The notes below the pieces were generated by a model. It was not told the DNA's origin and made no database searches. It saw nothing but the letters and a program-made list of their open reading frames with translations. Position numbers and translations under genes: made by a program. This document shows positions 1-8,480 of a stretch of 64,000 bases of DNA, in pieces. Position 1 is the first letter of the stretch. Each line of letters opens with the position of its first letter. Source of the DNA: Anaerolineae bacterium (GTDB taxonomy: Bacteria; Chloroflexota; Anaerolineae; Aggregatilineales; Aggregatilineaceae); assembly GCA_027494015.1 (NCBI GenBank), contig JAOSJP010000006.1, forward strand, positions 55,014-119,013. Direction: 5' to 3'.

Positions 1-11
1 TCCTCCCTGGC

Positions 12-494
12 CTCTCAGGGTGGGTTTTCAATGGATCAAGCGTCTCCAATAGGGGTGCGAGGCAAGGAGGCGCAGGCAGGTGATGGGAAGAGCCCCTTTG
101 GATGACGGCGGCCAGAAACCGAACCGCGTTTGAGCAGGCTCAGGCGCGGATAACGAGGTTGGGTCGAGCGGCGGCGCAGGGGCAGAGAGGGCCAAGGGAT
201 GCTGCGGCGGGGCGGGCAAGCCTTCGGCGGCGGATACGGCGCGTAGGGCAGCCAGGGCCAGGACTAACCCAACCGTTCGGCGCGTGCCGGGTCGGTTCAT
301 GCGCGTGCGCTCCCAATGAAAGCTCGAGCGCTCTTGAGCGCAATGAAAAGACCTCGATGCTCATGCATAAAGAAAGCGTACCAGGAGGCTTGCGCATGGG
401 GAGGGACATCAGCCAGCAAGGACCAGGCTTGCTTTGACCCCGGCTCTCCTCCGCATGACCAGCAGGGTGCAGGGCAAACGCGCCTCGTCTTTGT
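12..494 (-). pseudogene. Truncated IS remnant (3' half of transposase)
   Basis: Reading the minus strand gives the C-terminal half of the same transposase that is encoded at 46909-47826, including the RAVSAAEGLPAP stretch. It starts near residue 147 of that protein (the cgcctcgtcttt junction at about 481-492). A slightly decayed copy of the IS terminal repeat lies at 12-34. The reading frame is broken and the 5' half of the element is absent, so this cannot encode an active enzyme. The remnant directly abuts the inverted duplication at about 494. Confidence 0.85.
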
Positions 495-574
495 TGCTGC
501 AATCGCCCTGAGGAATCTCGCCCCGTGCGCGCCGGGAATGATGTATCATGGGTGCAAGGGGAGTCTGAGCAGCC

Positions 575-1255
575 ATGACGCCGACGTTGGATTATGAGAT
601 GCTGCGCGAGCGCATGGTGCGCGAGCAGCTTGTCGCGCGCGACATCGCCGACCCGCGCGTGCTGGAAGCGATGCGCCGCGTGCCGCGCCACGCCTTTGTC
701 CCGGAGCCGTTCCGCGCGCGCGCCTACGAGGATGGCCCGCTGCCCATTGGCAACGATCAGACGATCTCGCAGCCGTATATCGTCGCGCTGATGACGCAGA
801 TGCTCGAGCTGAAGCCCGCTGACGTGGTGTTGGAGGTGGGCACCGGCTCCGGCTATCAGACGGCGGTGCTGTGCGAGCTGGCCCGCTTCGTCTATTCGCT
901 GGAGCGCTACCCGGCGCTGGGCGAGCGGGCAAGCGCTGCCTTGACCCATCTCGGCTATCACAACATGGAGGTCTACATCGGCGATGGCAGCCAGGGGCTG
1001 CCCGACCAGGCCCCCTTCGACGCGATCATCGTCACGGCGGCGGCTCCGGCCATCCCCGGCCCGCTGCGCACGCAGCTTGCCAATGGCGGGCGCATGGTCA
1101 TCCCCGTCGGCGACCGCTTTCAGCAGATGCTCCAGCGGGTGCGGCGCAATGAAGAGGCGTGGCGCGTTGAAGCATTGATCCCGGTGATGTTCGTGCCGCT
1201 CTATGGGCGGCACGGCTTCGCGCCCTCCGACGATCCACTCGGAGACGAGTCCTAG
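575..1255 (+). CDS. pcm: Protein-L-isoaspartate O-methyltransferase (arm A copy)
   Basis: Repairs aged proteins by SAM-dependent methylation of L-isoaspartyl residues in the cytoplasm. The 226-residue product has the Pcm N-terminal helix region, the QTISQPYIVA segment (about residues 62-71), and the SAM-binding motif I VLEVGTGSGYQT (about 85-96). The ATG is preceded by AAGGGGAG at 556-563. The length is normal for the family. The arm B copy (45691-46371) appears to differ at a single residue (H125 here, D there). Its stop codon overlaps the stop of the convergent methyltransferase gene within one CTAG at 1252-1255. Confidence 0.95.
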   Translation: MTPTLDYEMLRERMVREQLVARDIADPRVLEAMRRVPRHAFVPEPFRARAYEDGPLPIGNDQTISQPYIVALMTQMLELKPADVVLEVGTGSGYQTAVLCELARFVYSLERYPALGERASAALTHLGYHNMEVYIGDGSQGLPDQAPFDAIIVTAAAPAIPGPLRTQLANGGRMVIPVGDRFQQMLQRVRRNEEAWRVEALIPVMFVPLYGRHGFAPSDDPLGDES

Positions 1256-2139
1256 GCCCTGGCCGCAGCGCGCGCCCGCCCGTTCAGGCCGTGCAGGTAC
1301 CCGCTGGCGAAGCCCCCCCCGTTCGTGGCGACGATCACGCCGGCCAGCTTCTGCACCTGAAGCTCGCCGTAGTGCCGGATGAGGCGGGCGATCTGTTTCT
1401 CCATCACGTTCATGAACTCGTCCCAGGTCACGCCGGGAGGAAGCTGCGGCGCGCGGATGGCCTGCATACTGTTGAGGTAGTCCATCACCGGCTCGACATC
1501 GGGGAAGTGCAGCGCGCTGGGCAGATCGTAGCGAGCGACGGCGCGGAAGAAGCGGGCAGCCTGTACCGGACCGTTCTCCAGCGTGAAATTCTGGTGGGTG
1601 GGGATGAATTCCTGGCGGGGATAGCCCAGCAGCGTGCAGGCGCGCCGGGCCAGCGTCTCCAGTTCTGGCATGGTCGCGGCGCTGTTGGTGGCGGCGACCA
1701 GCAACCCGCTGGGCTTGAGCACGCGCTGTAGCTCGCGCAGGGCATGCGTGATGTCCGGGACATGGTACAGCATGTGATTGGCCAGCACCACGTCAAAGGT
1801 GGCAGCGGCGAAGGGCAGGTGCTGCACATCCAGGTTCAGGGCGGGGACGCCCTCCGCGCTTGCTCGCCGCGCCATGCCCAACGAAAGATCGCCAGCGAGA
1901 TACAGACCATCCGAAATGCGCTCGCACACCAGGTCGCTGTAGGCACCCGGCCCGGCGCCGACATCCAGCACCCAGGCGTCGCGGGGCCAGCCAATCGTGT
2001 CCACAACCCAGCGCGGGTAGTCTATCTGCGGCTGGCTGTACAGCTCGTGAGTGCGCATCCGCACTGCCAGGTGCGTGTCGGTGGCGTAAGCGTCCTGTGT
2101 CAGAATGAGACGGTCGGTGTTGGGATTGATCTCACCCAT
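1252..2139 (-). CDS. Class I SAM-dependent methyltransferase (arm A copy)
   Basis: A Methyltransf_11-type protein of 295 residues. Motif I is LDVGAGPGAYSDL; the post-motif DLSLGMAR and the acidic/HMLYHVPD segment follow in the usual order. The substrate is unknown; small-molecule, quinone or lipid methylation are all possible. I chose the ATG at 2139 because it is conserved in arm B (44807) and upstream residues are less conserved; an in-frame start at 2229 is also open. The gene converges on pcm, with the two stop codons sharing CTAG. About 11 substitutions separate it from the arm B copy. Confidence 0.85.
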   Translation of the reverse strand: MGEINPNTDRLILTQDAYATDTHLAVRMRTHELYSQPQIDYPRWVVDTIGWPRDAWVLDVGAGPGAYSDLVCERISDGLYLAGDLSLGMARRASAEGVPALNLDVQHLPFAAATFDVVLANHMLYHVPDITHALRELQRVLKPSGLLVAATNSAATMPELETLARRACTLLGYPRQEFIPTHQNFTLENGPVQAARFFRAVARYDLPSALHFPDVEPVMDYLNSMQAIRAPQLPPGVTWDEFMNVMEKQIARLIRHYGELQVQKLAGVIVATNGGGFASGYLHGLNGRARAAARA

Positions 2140-2401
2140 TGCGAATCGTGTCCAGTGTGTGAGAGGCGGGCGCGGCCTGCCGTGGCGCGGTCGCCTGGCA
2201 AGCGTAGACAACAGACGCACTGCCACCATCGGGCCGCGCTGCCAGGGGAATTTCTGCCGTCATTAAGTTTAGCATGGTTATGGCGGACTTTGTGCCCTTC
2301 CTGCCGGAATTTAGATAGTTTTCACGTTTGCCGGTTTGCGTGATGGGCCGCCTGACGGCACAATCGGGGGTGGGCTGTGTCTTGAGTCACAACCATTGTC
2401 T

Positions 2402-2454
2402 CCTGACGACTGATGACTGAAAACCAATAACCAACAACCAATAACCAACAACCA
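2402..2454. repeat. Short degenerate repeat cluster in the 2140-2465 gap
   Basis: The 326-bp gap between the methyltransferase and the sirtuin gene contains tandem degenerate units of the type aaccaataaccaacaacc. Similar units occur at 44488-44545 (arm B), 51095-51125 and 51297-51400 in the rRNA operon spacers. I see no gene in this gap. No strong promoter is visible for either flanking gene. Confidence 0.6.
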
Positions 2455-2465
2455 GGGAGCGTGCG

Positions 2466-3269
2466 GTGGACGATCGAGTGCGGGCCGGGGGCATTTCGCC
2501 CGAACGGGTGCGCGCGGTGGCGGACGTGCTGCGCGCGAGCCGCTGCCTGGTCGTGCTGACCGGCGCGGGTGTTTCCAAAGAGAGCGGCATCCCCACTTTC
2601 CGCGATGCGCTGGACGGCCTGTGGGCGCAGTACGACCCGGCGCTCCTGGCGACTCCGCGCGGCTTCCGCCGCGACCCCAGGCTGGTCTGGGACTGGTACC
2701 AGTACCGGCGGCCGCTCATCGCCCAGGCGCGGCCCAACCCTGGCCATCTGGCGATTGCCGCCCTGGAGCGTCACCTGCCGCGCGTGGTCGTGATCACCCA
2801 GAACATTGACGGGCTGCACGCTCAGGCGGGCAGCAGCGATGTCATCCCCGTGCACGGCGACATTCACCTCAACAAGTGTTTCGCCAACTGCCAGGGCGAC
2901 CCGACGCTCGTTGACATCAGCGCGCTGGACTGGGACGCCGAGGCCGGGCCGCCGCGCTGCCCGCACTGCGGCGCGTATGTGCGCCCGGCGGTCGTCTGGT
3001 TCGAGGAGACGCTACCCCCAGATGCCATTAACCGCGCGTTTGCCCTGGCCCGCGCCGCCGATGTGCTGCTCGTCGTGGGCACGTCCGGCGTGGTGCAGCC
3101 GGTCGCCAGCCTGCCCTTCCTCGCCCGCGAGCACGGCGCGACGATCATCGAGGTCAACCCCAGCCGGACGCCGATCACCCGCCTGGCCGACTGGTTCCTG
3201 GCCGGGCCGGCGGGCGTGGTGCTGCCGCAGGTCGTGGCGGCGCTCGCCGGGGAGGATGGCCATGCGTAG
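2466..3269 (+). CDS. cobB: NAD-dependent protein deacylase, sirtuin family (arm A copy)
   Basis: Removes acyl groups from protein lysines using NAD+. The 267-residue protein has the Rossmann signature GAGVSKESGIPTFR (33-46), the TQNIDGLH motif (111-118), catalytic H130 and a four-cysteine zinc site (C138, C142, C165, C168). A YxxR pair in WYQYRR (Y78/R81) resembles class III sirtuins that prefer succinyl or malonyl groups; that specificity is inferred. The start is GTG at 2466. The stop overlaps the start of the next gene, suggesting translational coupling. About seven substitutions separate it from the arm B copy. Confidence 0.92.
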   Translation: MDDRVRAGGISPERVRAVADVLRASRCLVVLTGAGVSKESGIPTFRDALDGLWAQYDPALLATPRGFRRDPRLVWDWYQYRRPLIAQARPNPGHLAIAALERHLPRVVVITQNIDGLHAQAGSSDVIPVHGDIHLNKCFANCQGDPTLVDISALDWDAEAGPPRCPHCGAYVRPAVVWFEETLPPDAINRAFALARAADVLLVVGTSGVVQPVASLPFLAREHGATIIEVNPSRTPITRLADWFLAGPAGVVLPQVVAALAGEDGHA

Positions 3270-4332
3270 GCGGTGGACTGTCCTCGCCCTGCTCGTGCTC
3301 ATGACAGCCGTGTGGGGCGCTGCCGCCCCGGTCGCAGCGCGGCAAGGCCCCGCCGGGCGTGTTGACGTGTTCGTGGGCGAGGACGCCGAGACCGGCCTGA
3401 CGCGCCTCTACTTTCTGGACGCGCTGAGCGGCCTGAGCACGGTCGTCAATGTCGAGAGCGGGCGACACTTCGCCCTGGTCGGCGACTATGTGATCTATGA
3501 GAAAGCGCGCACCGGCGCGATCATGCGCGCCAACGCGCGCGGCACGCTGGAACCGCACCCCTTCATCCGGCGCAGCACCGGCATCGAGCAGATTCGCTGG
3601 GCGGCCTCGCCCGATGGGAGCGCCATCGCCTGGGTGGAGGTGAGCGCGGGCGGCGTGTCGGCGCTGTTTGTCGCCCAGGCGGATGGGAGCGGGCTGCGCC
3701 AACTGCCCATTTCCACGCCGGGAGCCGGAAAAATGTTGCTGCCCCTGGCCCTGTCCAACGGCATGACGCAGCTTGTCTATGACGCGGCGCATCCCCTGGA
3801 GTCCCTGTCCGACGCGCCCTTCGAGGTCTATGAATACCTCAGCGTATACCGAATCGAGGAGGAGCGTTTCGTGACGCTGGCGGGCGAGCCAATCTGCCCG
3901 TGCGCGGCGGCGGCAGCACCGGACGGGCGCACGGTGAGCCGCCTGGAAGCGGCGGAGGGGCGCGGGCCGTTCGCGCTGCGCGTGTGGGACGTGCCCACTG
4001 GCGCGGAGACGCTGGTGCCCGCCCCGAACCTGCCCTACCGCCTGGCTGGCGATCTGATCCTCAACGAGACGGGAACGCTGGCCGCCTACAGCGCCGCGAC
4101 CGGCGATGGCCCGCCCTATGCGCTGATCGTGGTGGACGCAGTAGGCCGGCGGCAGCGGCTGGCCCGCTCGTCGGAGACGGTGCGCTATCGCGCGCTGGCC
4201 TTCATGGATGGCGACAGCGCCCTGCTGCTGACGGACGCAGAGGCGGGCAGCACGTTCAAGCTCGACCTGACAACCGGCGAGCTGATCCGCGCCTCCGACA
4301 AGCGCTATCTCGGCGCGATTGGCTTGCCGTGA
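3256..4332 (+). CDS. Secreted beta-propeller-like protein (arm A copy)
   Basis: An exported protein of about 358 residues with a signal peptide (MRRRW followed by a hydrophobic run ending near AAAPVAARQG). The mature part has repeated blades of the type SPDGSAIAWVEV and RLAGDLILNETGTLAAYSA, typical of WD40-like/TolB-like propellers. No catalytic motif is visible. Two starts are possible: ATG 3256 and ATG 3262. GGGGAGG at 3249-3255 is better spaced for 3262, but in arm B the second codon is TTG, so I kept the conserved ATG. It overlaps the sirtuin stop by about 14 nt. Confidence 0.75.
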   Translation: MAMRRRWTVLALLVLMTAVWGAAAPVAARQGPAGRVDVFVGEDAETGLTRLYFLDALSGLSTVVNVESGRHFALVGDYVIYEKARTGAIMRANARGTLEPHPFIRRSTGIEQIRWAASPDGSAIAWVEVSAGGVSALFVAQADGSGLRQLPISTPGAGKMLLPLALSNGMTQLVYDAAHPLESLSDAPFEVYEYLSVYRIEEERFVTLAGEPICPCAAAAAPDGRTVSRLEAAEGRGPFALRVWDVPTGAETLVPAPNLPYRLAGDLILNETGTLAAYSAATGDGPPYALIVVDAVGRRQRLARSSETVRYRALAFMDGDSALLLTDAEAGSTFKLDLTTGELIRASDKRYLGAIGLP

Positions 4333-4400
4333 GGGGGGCCGCGTAGGCGCACCTGGCGTTTGGGGCAAGACCTTCTGGTGTTGTTTTGCCCTGAAATCCA

Positions 4401-4440
4401 AAGACGCCCGGCAATGGGGCGTCAGGGCAGGGCGTTTTTT
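4401..4440 (+). terminator. Intrinsic terminator-like hairpin, arm A only
   Basis: A stem of GACGCCC paired with GGGGCGTC is followed, after an 11-nt G-rich stretch, by a six-T run at 4435-4440. It lies after the propeller gene and just before the next promoter. The corresponding stretch is absent from arm B. The T run is not directly adjacent to the stem, so termination strength is uncertain. Confidence 0.5.
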
Positions 4441-4456
4441 GTCCGCGCGGGCGGGC

Positions 4457-4465
4457 TGGTACAAT
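4457..4465 (+). promoter_or_regulatory. Extended -10 promoter candidate for the bactofilin-like gene
   Basis: TGGTACAAT forms an extended -10 (TG-n-TACAAT) about 40 bp upstream of the ATG at 4505. The same element is preserved in arm B (42539-42547, minus strand), although the flanking sequence differs there. No good -35 is present, as expected for extended -10 promoters. Confidence 0.55.
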
Positions 4466-4504
4466 AGCCGGCGCAGGCTCTCCTATCATCTGGACTGACA
4501 CGTG

Positions 4505-5983
4505 ATGCGAATGAAGGCCGGTCGCAAACGAAAAATCGTGCTGCTCGTCCTGCTCGCGCTGCTCGGCCTGGCCGGGCAGGTCGAGGCGTCGGACGGAATG
4601 CGCGGCGACCGCTGTGTGGTGGGGCAGGACGAGCACATCGTTGAGGACTTCTACTTCTTCTGCCGCCTGCTCGACGTGTACGGCACCATAGACGGCGACC
4701 TGGTTGGCCTGGCCGCCGAGGTGACGCTGCATCGCGGCAGCAAAGTCACCGGCGACCTGTGGGTGGGGGGCGGCAGGCTGCTGGTGGAGGGCACCGTCGG
4801 CGACGACATGCACTTCGCCGGGCTGACCGTGATCGTCACCGACACGGCGCGCTTCACCGACTCGCGCATTGACCTGGTGGCGGTGGCGCTCAATGTTGAG
4901 CTGCGGGCGAATGCCGTATTGCCCGGCGATCTGCTGGTGTACGGTTACCAGGCGCTCGTCGCCGGGACGGTCGGCGGCGATATTGATTTCGGTGGCGAGG
5001 CGCTGATCATCGAGGGGGTGGTTGTCGGGCGCGTGGATGCAGAGGTGGGCGACTCGCGGCGCAGCGCCGACGTGCCCGACCTGCCATTCTACGATCTGTC
5101 TTTTGAGAATCCGGGGCTGACCATCCTGCCGGGCGCGCTGATCGAGCGCGACGTGTCGTACCGCTCCGTGACACAGGCGGAGATCGCGCAGGGGACGGTG
5201 CAGGGGCGCGTGCGCTTCGAGCGCGTTGGCGGCCAGCCGGACATCACCAGGGTAGCCCAGCCGGACGATGCCGCTCAACTCATGCGCGAATACGCCGTCA
5301 CATCCCTGCGCGACGTGCTCTCGCTGGTGATCCTGGGCGCAGTAGCGCTGCGCCTGGTGCCCAACGTGGTGCGCCACCCTGCCGTGCAGGTGCGGCGGCG
5401 GACGATCCCGGCGGTGGGCTGGGGCCTGGCGACGTTCATGCTGTCCATCCCGCTGGTCATTATCGTGCTGGTGCTCGGCCTGATCGTGGTGCTGTTGCTC
5501 TCTGTGATCAAGCTCAATTCGCTGACAATCATGGTCGGCGTTGGCGTGCTGCTGGTGACAGGCGGCATGGTCGGCGGCTTCAGCTTTCTGCTGTTCTTCA
5601 TGGGGCGCGTCGTGGTCAGCTACACGATCGGACAGCTTGTCTATCGCTACATCCTGCGCATCGCCGGGCAGGGCAACTTCCGCCGGTGGGTGGGGATGCT
5701 GATATTGGGGGCGGTGCTCTACGCCCTGCTGACCAACATGCCCGTGCCCGCCCTGGGGCTGATCATCGAGCTGATCACGGCGCTGGCGGGCGTCGGAGCA
5801 GTGGCGATGTACGGGCGCGCGCTGTTTCAGGACGTGCGACAGCGCGGCCCGCGCCTGGCCGGGACGGGCGCAGCGGTGGCGACCGTCACCATCCCCGCCA
5901 GGGTGGAGTGGGCTGGCGACCCGCCCCCACCCGGCCTGGACAACCTGCCGGAAGGTTTCACCGGCTTCGACGAAGATTGGTGA
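4505..5983 (+). CDS. Bactofilin-like repeat protein with membrane domain (arm A copy)
   Basis: A protein of about 492 residues. An N-terminal signal/anchor (RKIVLLVLLALLGLAG) is followed by a repeat-rich beta-helical region of about 170 residues with short units such as GTIDGDLVGLAAEVTL and GTVGGDIDFGGEALIIEG. These resemble the polymer-forming cytoskeletal (bactofilin) repeat. The C-terminal half has about five hydrophobic segments (around residues 270-440) and a proline-rich tail. It probably sits at the envelope; its function is not known. GTG at 4502 directly precedes the chosen ATG. It has its own promoter. About ten substitutions separate it from arm B. Confidence 0.75.
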   Translation: MRMKAGRKRKIVLLVLLALLGLAGQVEASDGMRGDRCVVGQDEHIVEDFYFFCRLLDVYGTIDGDLVGLAAEVTLHRGSKVTGDLWVGGGRLLVEGTVGDDMHFAGLTVIVTDTARFTDSRIDLVAVALNVELRANAVLPGDLLVYGYQALVAGTVGGDIDFGGEALIIEGVVVGRVDAEVGDSRRSADVPDLPFYDLSFENPGLTILPGALIERDVSYRSVTQAEIAQGTVQGRVRFERVGGQPDITRVAQPDDAAQLMREYAVTSLRDVLSLVILGAVALRLVPNVVRHPAVQVRRRTIPAVGWGLATFMLSIPLVIIVLVLGLIVVLLLSVIKLNSLTIMVGVGVLLVTGGMVGGFSFLLFFMGRVVVSYTIGQLVYRYILRIAGQGNFRRWVGMLILGAVLYALLTNMPVPALGLIIELITALAGVGAVAMYGRALFQDVRQRGPRLAGTGAAVATVTIPARVEWAGDPPPPGLDNLPEGFTGFDEDW

Positions 5984-6020
5984 GCGGACAGGCCTGCCTC
6001 GGCCCGGAAGGGCAAGAACA

Positions 6021-6054
6021 AGACTTCCGAAGTTTTCGGAAACTTCGGAAGTCT
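6021..6054. repeat. Family A palindrome (GACTTCCGAAG type)
   Basis: A 34-bp inverted repeat: AGACTTCCGAAGTTTTC pairs with the mirrored AACTTCGGAAGTCT end. It lies at the inner edge of arm A and has its counterpart in arm B (40950-40983). Other family members are at 6235, 13333, 22196, 30305, 39422 and 59714. Confidence 0.85.
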
Positions 6055-6181
6055 GATCGCACCGGCCTTCGCGCTTTGGAGAATCCCGTCCCAGGCGCAG
6101 AGCGGGGTCCACGAACAACCTGTCGCCCCCTCAGCCGGCCAAGCCAGGGAGGGGGAAAGTGCCGCGTCCAGCGATCCAAGT

Positions 6182-6210
6182 CCCCCTCTCTAGCCGGGCT
6201 GGAGAGGGGG
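6182..6210. repeat. Family C hairpin (CCCCCTCTC...GAGAGGGGG)
   Basis: A GC-rich inverted repeat with CCCCCTCTCTAGC on one side and GGAGAGGGGG on the other, between family A elements at 6021 and 6235. The 5984-6270 gap holds only such repeats. Related hairpins are at 7763, 24547, 34017, 40804, 46719 and 59598. Confidence 0.75.
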
Positions 6211-6234
6211 ATTGAGGGGGTGAGGTGAACAACG

Positions 6235-6267
6235 AGACTTCCGAATCCTGCGCAGACTTCGGAAGTC
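6235..6267. repeat. Family A palindrome, degenerate
   Basis: AGACTTCCGAA and TTCGGAAGTC arms with a less perfect centre. It lies directly after the stop of the convergent isomerase gene and could act as its transcription end. Confidence 0.65.
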
Positions 6268-6270
6268 GTC

Positions 6271-7689
6271 TCACCCCTTGTGGTAGTACACGCCCCAGCC
6301 GAGGTACCTGGTCAGCGCCTCGTAGACGGCGTCGGCGACCAGCGTCTGGTTGACGGCGACATGATGCTCGTAGCCGTTCTCGCAGATGTAAGCCAGCAGC
6401 TTCTGGTAGTTGGGCACGCGCACCACGCCGTGCCCGCCGAAGGTGCTGATCGGGTCGGTGGTGAACTCGCCCTCGCCCACATAGGCGACGATCTTGCCGC
6501 TCAGGTCGTCGGTGCTGATGCGCAGGTAGGTGAACGGCGCCGCCTTGACGCGCCCCTGCAGCGTGCCCCAGGTGTTGTCCATGCCCACTGTGCCGGCGAT
6601 GATGTCCTGGTAGTTGATGACCTGGACATCGTCCACGAAGACGCTCTTGGGGAAGTTGGAACAGTGAAAGACCACGCCCTTGTCCGGGTCGTCGCCATAG
6701 TTGTTGTTCCAGTCCACCAGCGCGCTCGGCTGGCCGGAGGCGAGGGCCATGGCGTACATGGCGGCGGTCCCGGCGATGTCCGTCTCGCAGGCGGAGGGCA
6801 TCAGCCCCTCGCTGAGCATACTCATCAGCGTGCAGGGCACCACGCCGAAGAACTCCTGCATACTCGTCCAGCACTGGACAGCCGTTGCGTCGTACTCACC
6901 AGCGGCGATCCACTCGTCCATCACCACGCCCAGCTTGGCGATCTTGTTCAGCGCGACCGGCGGAATCCTGGCGATGCTGGCGTAGGCTTTGATCGCGTCG
7001 CGCTTGGCCGTCACGCGCGCATCCTCGTCGGCCAGGCGGGCGATGCGCCCGTAGGCTTCGGACAGGTCGAGCGTCTCGACGCTGATGCCGGCGTGCTCGA
7101 ACAGCTTCTCGCTGAAGCGCACCGTGTTGAAGGCCACCGGGCGCGCGCCGAGCATCCCGAAGCGGGCGCGGCGCATCCCGCGCGCCACGCGGCACACCGC
7201 CGCAAACTTGCGCAGGTCGGCGCGGAAGCTGTCGGATTCGGGGTCAACGGTGTGCAGCGCCGTCAGGCTGAAGGGGATGCCGTACTGGCGCAGGTTGTTG
7301 CACAGCGACATCTTGCCGCAGAAGCTGTCGCGCCGCCATTGCAGGTCCATCTTGGTCGGATCGTCCGGGAAAGCGTGAATGAGCACCGGCACGCCCAGGT
7401 CGGCGAAGCGCAGCGTGTTGGAGGTGCCGCGCTCGTCGCCGAAGTTGGGCAGCGTGACCAGCACGCCGTCAATCTCGTCACGGTGCGCGCGGAACAGGTC
7501 GGCGCACTTGTGCGCTTCAGCCAGGCTCTCCACGCTGCCGTATTCGGTATCTTGCGGGCCGAGCGCGATGACCTTGATGCCCTCCTCGGCGAGCACCTTC
7601 AGCACCGTCTCGCGCCCGGACTGGCACAGATGGCTGGGGAAGAATCCCCGGTTGCCGACAATTAGCCCTAAGGTGATTTCTTTCTTCAT
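6271..7689 (-). CDS. L-fucose/L-arabinose isomerase family protein (putative arabinose isomerase)
   Basis: A 472-residue sugar isomerase of the FucI/AraA C-terminal-fold superfamily (COG2407-like). Visible segments are LGLIVGNRGFFPSHLC at the N-terminus, VLVTLPNFGDERGTSN, SACETDIAGTAAMYAMALASG in the middle and FGGHGVVRVPNYQKL near the end. It is the last gene of a leftward araB-araD-isomerase unit, so converting L-arabinose to L-ribulose is the natural inference. The protein does not look like canonical AraA, so it may be a non-orthologous replacement. L-fucose or another aldose remains possible. Confidence 0.8.
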   Translation of the reverse strand: MKKEITLGLIVGNRGFFPSHLCQSGRETVLKVLAEEGIKVIALGPQDTEYGSVESLAEAHKCADLFRAHRDEIDGVLVTLPNFGDERGTSNTLRFADLGVPVLIHAFPDDPTKMDLQWRRDSFCGKMSLCNNLRQYGIPFSLTALHTVDPESDSFRADLRKFAAVCRVARGMRRARFGMLGARPVAFNTVRFSEKLFEHAGISVETLDLSEAYGRIARLADEDARVTAKRDAIKAYASIARIPPVALNKIAKLGVVMDEWIAAGEYDATAVQCWTSMQEFFGVVPCTLMSMLSEGLMPSACETDIAGTAAMYAMALASGQPSALVDWNNNYGDDPDKGVVFHCSNFPKSVFVDDVQVINYQDIIAGTVGMDNTWGTLQGRVKAAPFTYLRISTDDLSGKIVAYVGEGEFTTDPISTFGGHGVVRVPNYQKLLAYICENGYEHHVAVNQTLVADAVYEALTRYLGWGVYYHKG

Positions 7690-7762
7690 GATTCTCCCTC
7701 GTGATAGATAGGCTCAGCCACTTGTTGGTTCATTCTCCTTCGCTCGCAACCTCACCCCCTGG

Positions 7763-7788
7763 CCCCCTCTCCGTTGACGGAGAGGGGG
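7763..7788. repeat. Family C hairpin between araD and the isomerase gene
   Basis: A perfect inverted repeat, CCCCCTCTCCGT with ACGGAGAGGGGG, in the 134-bp space between araD and the downstream isomerase gene. It may reduce or stabilise transcription inside the operon. Confidence 0.75.
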
Positions 7789-7823
7789 AAGTTGAGCGAA
7801 GCGAAACGGGGGTGAGGTCGGTT

Positions 7824-8480
7824 CTACTGCCCATAGACCGTCGTATAGCGCTCGTGCAGCCGGGCGATGTCCTCCGGCGCGATCGGGATCGGCTCGCCCA
7901 GTTGGCAGGCCAGGAAGACGGTGCGCGCCACGTCTTCGCACATCACCGCCGCCTTGACCGCCGCCCTGGGCGTCGGCCCGATGGTGAACACGCCGTGATT
8001 CTGCATGATCACCGCCGGTGAATGCGGGTTCGGCCCCTCGCGCAGCACGCGCACCACCTCGCGCCCGATCTCCTCGCCGCCGATCAGGGCGAAGCCGCCA
8101 CAGGGAATCACTCCGCCGAACTCGTCGGCCATCGCCGTCAGCACGCAGGGGATGTCGCGGCCCAGCGCGGCCCAGGCGGTGGCGTAGGGGCTGTGGGTGT
8201 GCACGATCCCGCCGACCTGGGGCATGGCGCGGTAGATGGCGCAGTGCGTGGCCGTGTCCGACGAGGGCTTGTGGTCGCCTTCGACCACGCGCGCGTCGGC
8301 GTCCACCACGACCATGTTCTCCGGCCCCAGCTCGTCGAAGGTGAGGCCGCTGGGCTTGATCACCACGTGGCCCGTCGCCGCGTCCCGCCCGCTGATGTTG
8401 CCGCTCGTCCAGGTGACCAGGTTGTTGCGCGGCAGCTCGGCGTGCAGGTCGGCGACGACTTTGCGCAGTTGTTCGAGCAT
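7824..8480 (-). CDS. araD: L-ribulose-5-phosphate 4-epimerase
   Basis: Converts L-ribulose 5-phosphate to D-xylulose 5-phosphate, the last step of arabinose entry into the pentose phosphate pathway. The 218-residue class II aldolase-fold protein has SGNISGR (26-32), the zinc ligands H94 and H96 in HTHS, D119 in ADEFGG and H162 in NHGVF. The C-terminal LHERYTTVYGQ tail is characteristic of AraD and argues against fuculose-phosphate aldolase. The start codon overlaps the araB stop (ATGA), indicating translational coupling. Confidence 0.92.
   Translation of the reverse strand: MLEQLRKVVADLHAELPRNNLVTWTSGNISGRDAATGHVVIKPSGLTFDELGPENMVVVDADARVVEGDHKPSSDTATHCAIYRAMPQVGGIVHTHSPYATAWAALGRDIPCVLTAMADEFGGVIPCGGFALIGGEEIGREVVRVLREGPNPHSPAVIMQNHGVFTIGPTPRAAVKAAVMCEDVARTVFLACQLGEPIPIAPEDIARLHERYTTVYGQ

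Larger units (their letters stand above)
495..6127. repeat. Large inverted duplication, arm A
   Basis: This segment is repeated in reverse orientation at 40878-46451, with the same five genes in the same relative order. Outer edge: the sequence tgctgcaatcgccctgagg is shared with 46451 downwards. Inner edge: both copies match through acgaacaacctgtcgcc, then diverge. Protein identity between arms is about 96-99% by eye. Arm A carries an extra stretch of about 100 bp at roughly 4333-4440 with a terminator-like hairpin. The divergence shows these are two real loci and not one region assembled twice. Confidence 0.93.

Noticed and set aside
7824..8480. L-fuculose-phosphate aldolase
   Set aside because: The YTTVYGQ-type C-terminus and the neighbouring ribulokinase fit AraD better.
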